Shown: positions 21,388-24,303 of the stretch, in pieces
How positions within the stretch are numbered: position 1 is the first letter of the stretch
Layout: each line of letters begins with the position of its first letter
NCBI GenBank assembly: GCA_964600225.1
Contig: CAZRIT010000023.1
Location: 1 to 24,303, forward strand
Source: CAZRIT01 sp964600225
GTDB taxonomy: Bacteria; Bacillota; Clostridia; Christensenellales; CAG-138
DNA length: 24,303 nucleotides
Reading direction: 5' to 3'
Position numbers and translations under genes: made by a program
Notes under the pieces: model-generated
The model's input: the letters and a program-made list of their open reading frames with translations, nothing else
The model's database searches: none
What the model was told of the DNA's origin: nothing

Positions 21388-21445
21388 ACAGAAAAAGCAC
21401 CCAATGGGTGCTTTTTCTGTTGCATAGGAACTGGAGGGGCTCGAA
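21365..21445. repeat. Quasi-palindrome spanning the tRNA T-arm and the terminator
   Basis: TTCGAGCCCCTCCA inside the tRNA (21365-21378) is the exact reverse complement of 21432-21445. The 16-base terminator stem lies nested between them, and only an internal loop of 8 against 10 bases is unpaired. The whole 81-base segment can therefore fold on itself. Confidence 0.8.
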
Positions 21446-21802
21446 GGGCGGAAAAGCAAAGCGTCCTGTGGACGGTTTGCCCGCCCCGGGGAGCGAAAGG
21501 AGCGACCGTGCGCGCAGTGCGGAGCGCGAGCGCACAGCGGATTGAGCGGAGAGCCCTCCATCCCCACCATGTTTGGTCAGCAAAAGAAAGGGGCTCGAAG
21601 GGCGGAGCCGAGCGCCCGCGGTGCGGGGAGGAGCGAGGCGGAAGCCCGGTAAGCAACGAGCCATGCAAGCGACAGCGCGGCAGGGCGACGATTGCGCACC
21701 GCGTTTCCTTGCCGCCGCAGGCGGCCATAGGCCGGGGAGCGAAAGGAGCGACCGTGCGCGCAGTGCGGAGCGCAAGCGCACAGCGGATTGAGCGGAGAGC
21801 CC
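21368..21802. repeat. Composite tandem repeat seeded on the tRNA-Val 3' end
   Basis: Two units follow each other. Each opens with a tRNA-Val 3' end: 21368-21387 is the real tRNA and 21551-21569 is a copy lacking one C, with 16 identical bases CCCTCCATCCCCACCA. After a spacer each has GGGGCTCGAAGGGCGGA (21436-21452 and 21590-21606). Each ends with a 71-base direct repeat, 21486-21556 and 21732-21802, identical but for one base (21528 against 21774). The middle parts differ in sequence and length. The 390 bases from 21422 to 21809 have no gene: the open frames there are GC-driven and repeat the same residues twice. Possible explanations are an att-like duplication or a tRNA-derived repeat. Confidence 0.8.
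21387..21421 (+). terminator. tRNA-Val terminator
   Basis: AACAGAAAAAGCACCC (21387-21402) pairs perfectly over 16 bases with GGGTGCTTTTTCTGTT (21406-21421), with loop AAT. It is an unusually long terminator stem that overlaps the last A of the tRNA CCA. The T5 run lies within the 3' arm. Confidence 0.85.
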
Positions 21803-21809
21803 AATCTAC

Positions 21810-21841
21810 AAAAAAAGAGCCGCCCCAAACGGAGCGGCTCT
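21810..21841 (-). terminator. Terminator of the enoate-reductase-type gene
   Basis: AGAGCCGC (21816-21823) pairs with GCGGCTCT (21834-21841). On the minus strand it is followed by TTTTTTT, 23 bases after the stop codon at 21864. A classic rho-independent terminator. Confidence 0.9.
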
Positions 21842-21863
21842 GCAATTGCGGTTTGTTCTATGC

Positions 21864-23924
21864 TTACAGCTTCATCGCTACGTCCCACGCGTTCCACACG
21901 ACGGTACGGAGGTTGCCGACCTTGCCCGCATCGCCGACCAGATGCACATTGCCGCCCTCGGGCGCAAGCGGCGTGGACTTATAGCCGACCGACATGATGA
22001 CGCTGTCGCCATCGATCTTAAAGGACTTGCCATCCTTATCCACAACCATCACGCCGTCTTCCAGCACTTCGCCCAGCTTGGTATCGAGGTATACGGGCAC
22101 CTTGTTGGCGTCGAAGAAGTCGCGCAGGTAGCTGGAGTTTGCAAGGCAAACGCCCTTGACCGCGATCAGATCGCTCTTCATCTCCACGATCGTGGGCTTC
22201 TTCCCTTGCAGATACAGGTCGTAGGCGATTTCGCAGCCGGTCAGGCCGCCGCCGACGATCACCACGTTTTCGCCGACCGTCTTTTTGCCGAGCAGGTAAT
22301 CCACGGCCTCGATGCCGTATTCCTTGACGCCCTTGACGGGGATCGTGTTGGCTCTGGAACCTGTGGCCACGATGACTTCGTCCGCGCCGAGCGACGCGAC
22401 GTCCTTGACCTCGGTATTGAGCTTGACCGTGATGTTGGAAAGCTTGCCGATTTCGCGCTTGTACCACTCGATCAGCGCGCGATCCTTCTCCTTGAAGGAG
22501 GGCGCCGCGGCCGCGATGAAGATGCCGCCGAGCTTATCGCTCTTTTCATAGATGGTCACGTTGTGCCCGCGCAGCGCTGCGACGCGCGCAACCTCCATGC
22601 CGCCGATGCCGCCGCCGATGACCGCGATATTCTTCTTGGTTGCGGCGGGAACGATCTTGTACTTCTTGCTCTGCATGGTCGTCGGGTTCAGCGCGCAGCG
22701 CGCCATGCCCTTGGTGTCGCTCATATCCTGGTCGTTGGCGACGCCCTTGTAGTGACACATATTGAAGCAGGCGTTGTGGCAGCAGATGCAGGGCTGAATA
22801 TCCTCAAGCTTTCCGCTCATGAGCTTGGTAATCCATGCCGGGTCGGTCAGGAACTGGCGCGCGACGCCCATTGCGTCGATGCGGCCTTCCCGTATCGCTT
22901 CCGCGGCGACGTCGGGCTCCATGCGGCCTGCGCACACGACGGGGATATCCACAAACTTGCGGATGTGCGCGACGTCGTCGAGGTTGCAGTTTTGCGGCAT
23001 GTATTGCGGCGGATGCGCCCAGTACCAGGCGTCGTAGGTGCCGTTGTCGGAGTTGAGCATATCATAGCCCGCGTCCTGCAGGTACTTGGCGGCCTTTTCG
23101 CTCTCCGCCATGTCGCGGCCGACTTCGACGAATTCCTCGCCGGGCACCGCGCCCTTGCCGAAGCCCTTGGTCTTGGAAACCACGGAATAGCGCAGCGACA
23201 CGGGGAAGTCCTTGCCGCACGCGCCCTTGATGGCCTTGACGATATCGACGGGGAAGCGGTAGCGGTTTTCAAACGAACCGCCGTACTTGTCGGTGCGTTT
23301 GTTGGTGTAGCCATAGGTAAACTGATCGATGAGGTAGCCCTCGTGCACCGCGTGCACCTCGACGCCGTCGACGCCCGCATCCATGCAAAGCTTGGCGGTC
23401 TTGGCAAACGCCTCGACCAGATGCTCGATCTCCTTAACGGTAATCTCGCGGCAGGTAACGCTGTCATCCCAGCGGTTGGGCAGCTCGCTCGGGCTTGCGC
23501 ACAGCAGCTGCGCGTTGACGACGGGGCTTGCAATGGTGCCGATGACCTTGTTCTTCATGAGCATGACCAGCGGCTTTGTGATGGCAAAGGAACGGCCAAA
23601 GCCCGCCGTAAGCTGCACGAACAGCTTTGCGCCCGTCTTGTGGAACTCGGTCATGTATTCCTTGAGTTCCTTGAACATACCCTTGTTCTGATACAGCCAG
23701 CGGCAGCCGATGGTGTCCATCAGCGGCGCGATGCCGGGCAGGATCAGGCCGACGTTGTTCTTTGCGCGCTCCATAAAGAAGTTTGCCGCTTCCTTATCGA
23801 AGTGGTTGGGCTCCATCCAGCCAAACAGGGACGTGCCGCCCATCGACGTCATGACGATGCGGTTTTTGATCTCCACGTTTCCGATCTTCCAGGGGGTAAA
23901 CAGTGCTTCGTATTGCTTGTCCAT
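21864..23924 (-). CDS. FMN/Fe-S/FAD NADH:flavin oxidoreductase (enoate reductase / BaiCD-BaiH type)
   Basis: A 686-residue modular flavoenzyme. Residues 1-350 are an old-yellow-enzyme TIM barrel (FMN), with NRIVMTSMGG, the active-site stretch HAVHEGYLIDQF (191-202) and TNKRTDKYGGSFENR. A cysteine cluster at C379, C381, C382, C386, C390 and C410 (CICCHNACFNMC ... RCALNP) ligates the 4Fe-4S cluster. Two dinucleotide folds follow, VIGGGIGGMEVARV (FAD, about 435-448) and VIVGGGLTGCEIAYD (NADH, about 556-570). Relatives are 2,4-dienoyl-CoA reductase, 2-enoate reductases and the bile-acid enzymes BaiCD/BaiH, whose HxVHEGYL form it shares. The substrate, an alpha,beta-unsaturated acid, CoA ester or steroid, cannot be decided. 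AAAGGAGTGA lies 8 bases before the ATG at 23924. It is a single-gene unit with an extended -10 promoter and a strong terminator. Confidence 0.93.
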   Translation of the reverse strand: MDKQYEALFTPWKIGNVEIKNRIVMTSMGGTSLFGWMEPNHFDKEAANFFMERAKNNVGLILPGIAPLMDTIGCRWLYQNKGMFKELKEYMTEFHKTGAKLFVQLTAGFGRSFAITKPLVMLMKNKVIGTIASPVVNAQLLCASPSELPNRWDDSVTCREITVKEIEHLVEAFAKTAKLCMDAGVDGVEVHAVHEGYLIDQFTYGYTNKRTDKYGGSFENRYRFPVDIVKAIKGACGKDFPVSLRYSVVSKTKGFGKGAVPGEEFVEVGRDMAESEKAAKYLQDAGYDMLNSDNGTYDAWYWAHPPQYMPQNCNLDDVAHIRKFVDIPVVCAGRMEPDVAAEAIREGRIDAMGVARQFLTDPAWITKLMSGKLEDIQPCICCHNACFNMCHYKGVANDQDMSDTKGMARCALNPTTMQSKKYKIVPAATKKNIAVIGGGIGGMEVARVAALRGHNVTIYEKSDKLGGIFIAAAAPSFKEKDRALIEWYKREIGKLSNITVKLNTEVKDVASLGADEVIVATGSRANTIPVKGVKEYGIEAVDYLLGKKTVGENVVIVGGGLTGCEIAYDLYLQGKKPTIVEMKSDLIAVKGVCLANSSYLRDFFDANKVPVYLDTKLGEVLEDGVMVVDKDGKSFKIDGDSVIMSVGYKSTPLAPEGGNVHLVGDAGKVGNLRTVVWNAWDVAMKL

Positions 23925-23970
23925 AAGGGGAATCACTCCTTTCAATGCCTCCTGAGTCTTTGTTGCTTGC

Positions 23971-23979
23971 ATTATACCA
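23971..23979 (-). promoter_or_regulatory. Extended -10 promoter of the enoate-reductase-type gene
   Basis: TGGTATAAT on the minus strand is a perfect extended -10 (TG-N-TATAAT). No good -35 lies 17 bases upstream, as is usual for such promoters. The leader to the ATG at 23924 is about 40 bases. Confidence 0.65.
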
Positions 23980-23993
23980 TATCCCGTCACGGA

Positions 23994-24269
23994 ATGGTAT
24001 TCTGCACGGCATGCTTAACGCAAGGCTTTCAGCCGCGCCTTGTTTTGCCGACTGCACAGGAATACCCGTTTATAGCTGTTTGTTTTGGGGCTTTGCGTCA
24101 CGGTTACGCTGTCCCTTCCGTTGGAGGCAAATTGGTAGTTTGTCGCATTGGGGACGGTATAAAAGCCATCGCCGACAAAATAAATATAATCGGAAAGGCC
24201 AAGCTTTTTGCGGAGCTGACGGGCATAATACTTCTTCTTGCGACAGGCTGGCTCGAGAGGACAGAATGA
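23994..24269 (+). CDS. Doubtful 91-aa open frame, AT-richer than its surroundings
   Basis: The frame from the ATG at 23994 to a TGA at 24267-24269 encodes 91 residues with a hydrophobic stretch near the end (KLFAELTGIILLLATGWLE). There is no ribosome site before the ATG and I recognise no family. Codon choice is more AT-rich than in the neighbouring genes. It ends directly against an ATG at 24270 that opens a second frame. It may be a small membrane protein, a gene remnant or chance. The region 23994-24303 holds nothing else that I can support. Confidence 0.2.
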   Translation: MVFCTACLTQGFQPRLVLPTAQEYPFIAVCFGALRHGYAVPSVGGKLVVCRIGDGIKAIADKINIIGKAKLFAELTGIILLLATGWLERTE

Positions 24270-24303
24270 ATGTCATTTGAGCGTATCCGTTCTCGGAAAC
24301 ATA
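24270..24303 (+). CDS. Possible 5' end of a gene cut by the window edge
   Basis: ATG at 24270 with GAGAGGA 8 bases before it opens a frame reading MSFERIRSRKH up to the last base of the window. MSFERIR is a common opening of XRE-type regulators, but eleven residues are too few to assign a family. The SD spacing is the main support. Confidence 0.35.
   Translation, partial: MSFERIRSRKH

Noticed and set aside
21368..21569. Prophage or genomic island at tRNA-Val
   Set aside because: Although the tRNA 3' end is duplicated, only about 180 bases separate the copies and no integrase or other cargo is present. It is treated as a repeat and not as an island.
21330..21845. Overlapping open frames downstream of tRNA-Val
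   Set aside because: They run antisense through the tRNA and the terminator and repeat the same peptide twice because of the 71-base DNA repeat. Not coding.
21846..24269. An 807-codon open frame on the plus strand
   Set aside because: Almost all of it lies antisense to the well-supported flavoenzyme gene and shows the Val/His/Asp/Leu-rich composition typical of GC-rich shadow frames. Only its last 91 codons, beyond the real gene, are listed, with low confidence.

Overview
The window looks like a chromosomal stretch of a GC-rich, anaerobic Gram-positive bacterium of the Bacillota, most likely an uncultured Clostridia lineage; that placement is inference. The grounds are AGGAGG-type ribosome sites, 17-bp-spaced -35/-10 promoters, MurA, CapA, peptidase T, M29 aminopeptidase and a Bai-type flavoenzyme, with high GC at third codon positions. 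A run of exactly 100 N (8188-8287) shows it is a draft or metagenome scaffold.

Layout. 1-374: dispersed GC-rich repeats and no gene. 375-2208 (-): an MmcQ/YjbR protein and a polytopic membrane protein. The latter diverges from a small XRE regulator (2373-2594, +) across a pair of identical operator palindromes. 2712-4907 (-): promoter, tRNA-Ser(CGA), terminator, an alpha-oxoamine synthase (serine palmitoyltransferase-like) and an RraA-family protein. 5035-7745 (+): CapA-like lipoprotein or membrane-anchored protein and MurA. 7746-8513: a repeat-filled intergenic region with the assembly gap. 8514-9431 (-): a membrane protein with a Cys/His tail. 9574-13291 (-): operon rarA - GT4 glycosyltransferase - M29 aminopeptidase. 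13382-17942 (+): operon typA - galM - TerB-like - pepT, diverging from rarA across overlapping promoters. 18058-21002 (-): operon of a NagZ-like GH3, an MFS transporter and a 77-residue membrane protein. 21311-21387 (+): tRNA-Val(CAC), followed by a composite tandem repeat that reuses the tRNA 3' end. 21864-23924 (-): a 686-residue Fe-S/FMN/FAD enoate-reductase-type enzyme. The right edge holds AT-richer sequence with only weak coding evidence.

Most genes are housekeeping: cell wall (murA, GH3, CapA, GT4), peptide use (M29, pepT), replication and translation stress (rarA, typA). I did not find a defence island, CRISPR array, prophage or biosynthetic cluster. The most unusual signals are non-coding: (1) a repeat unit behind tRNA-Val bounded by copies of the tRNA 3' end, with a fold-back copy of the T-arm; (2) two genes, murA and rarA, whose start codons sit 6-8 bases after a -10 box with no ribosome site, so they are probably leaderless; (3) paired TAACCT-N5-AGGTTA operators; and (4) a scaffold gap whose two edges overlap perfectly by 43 bases.
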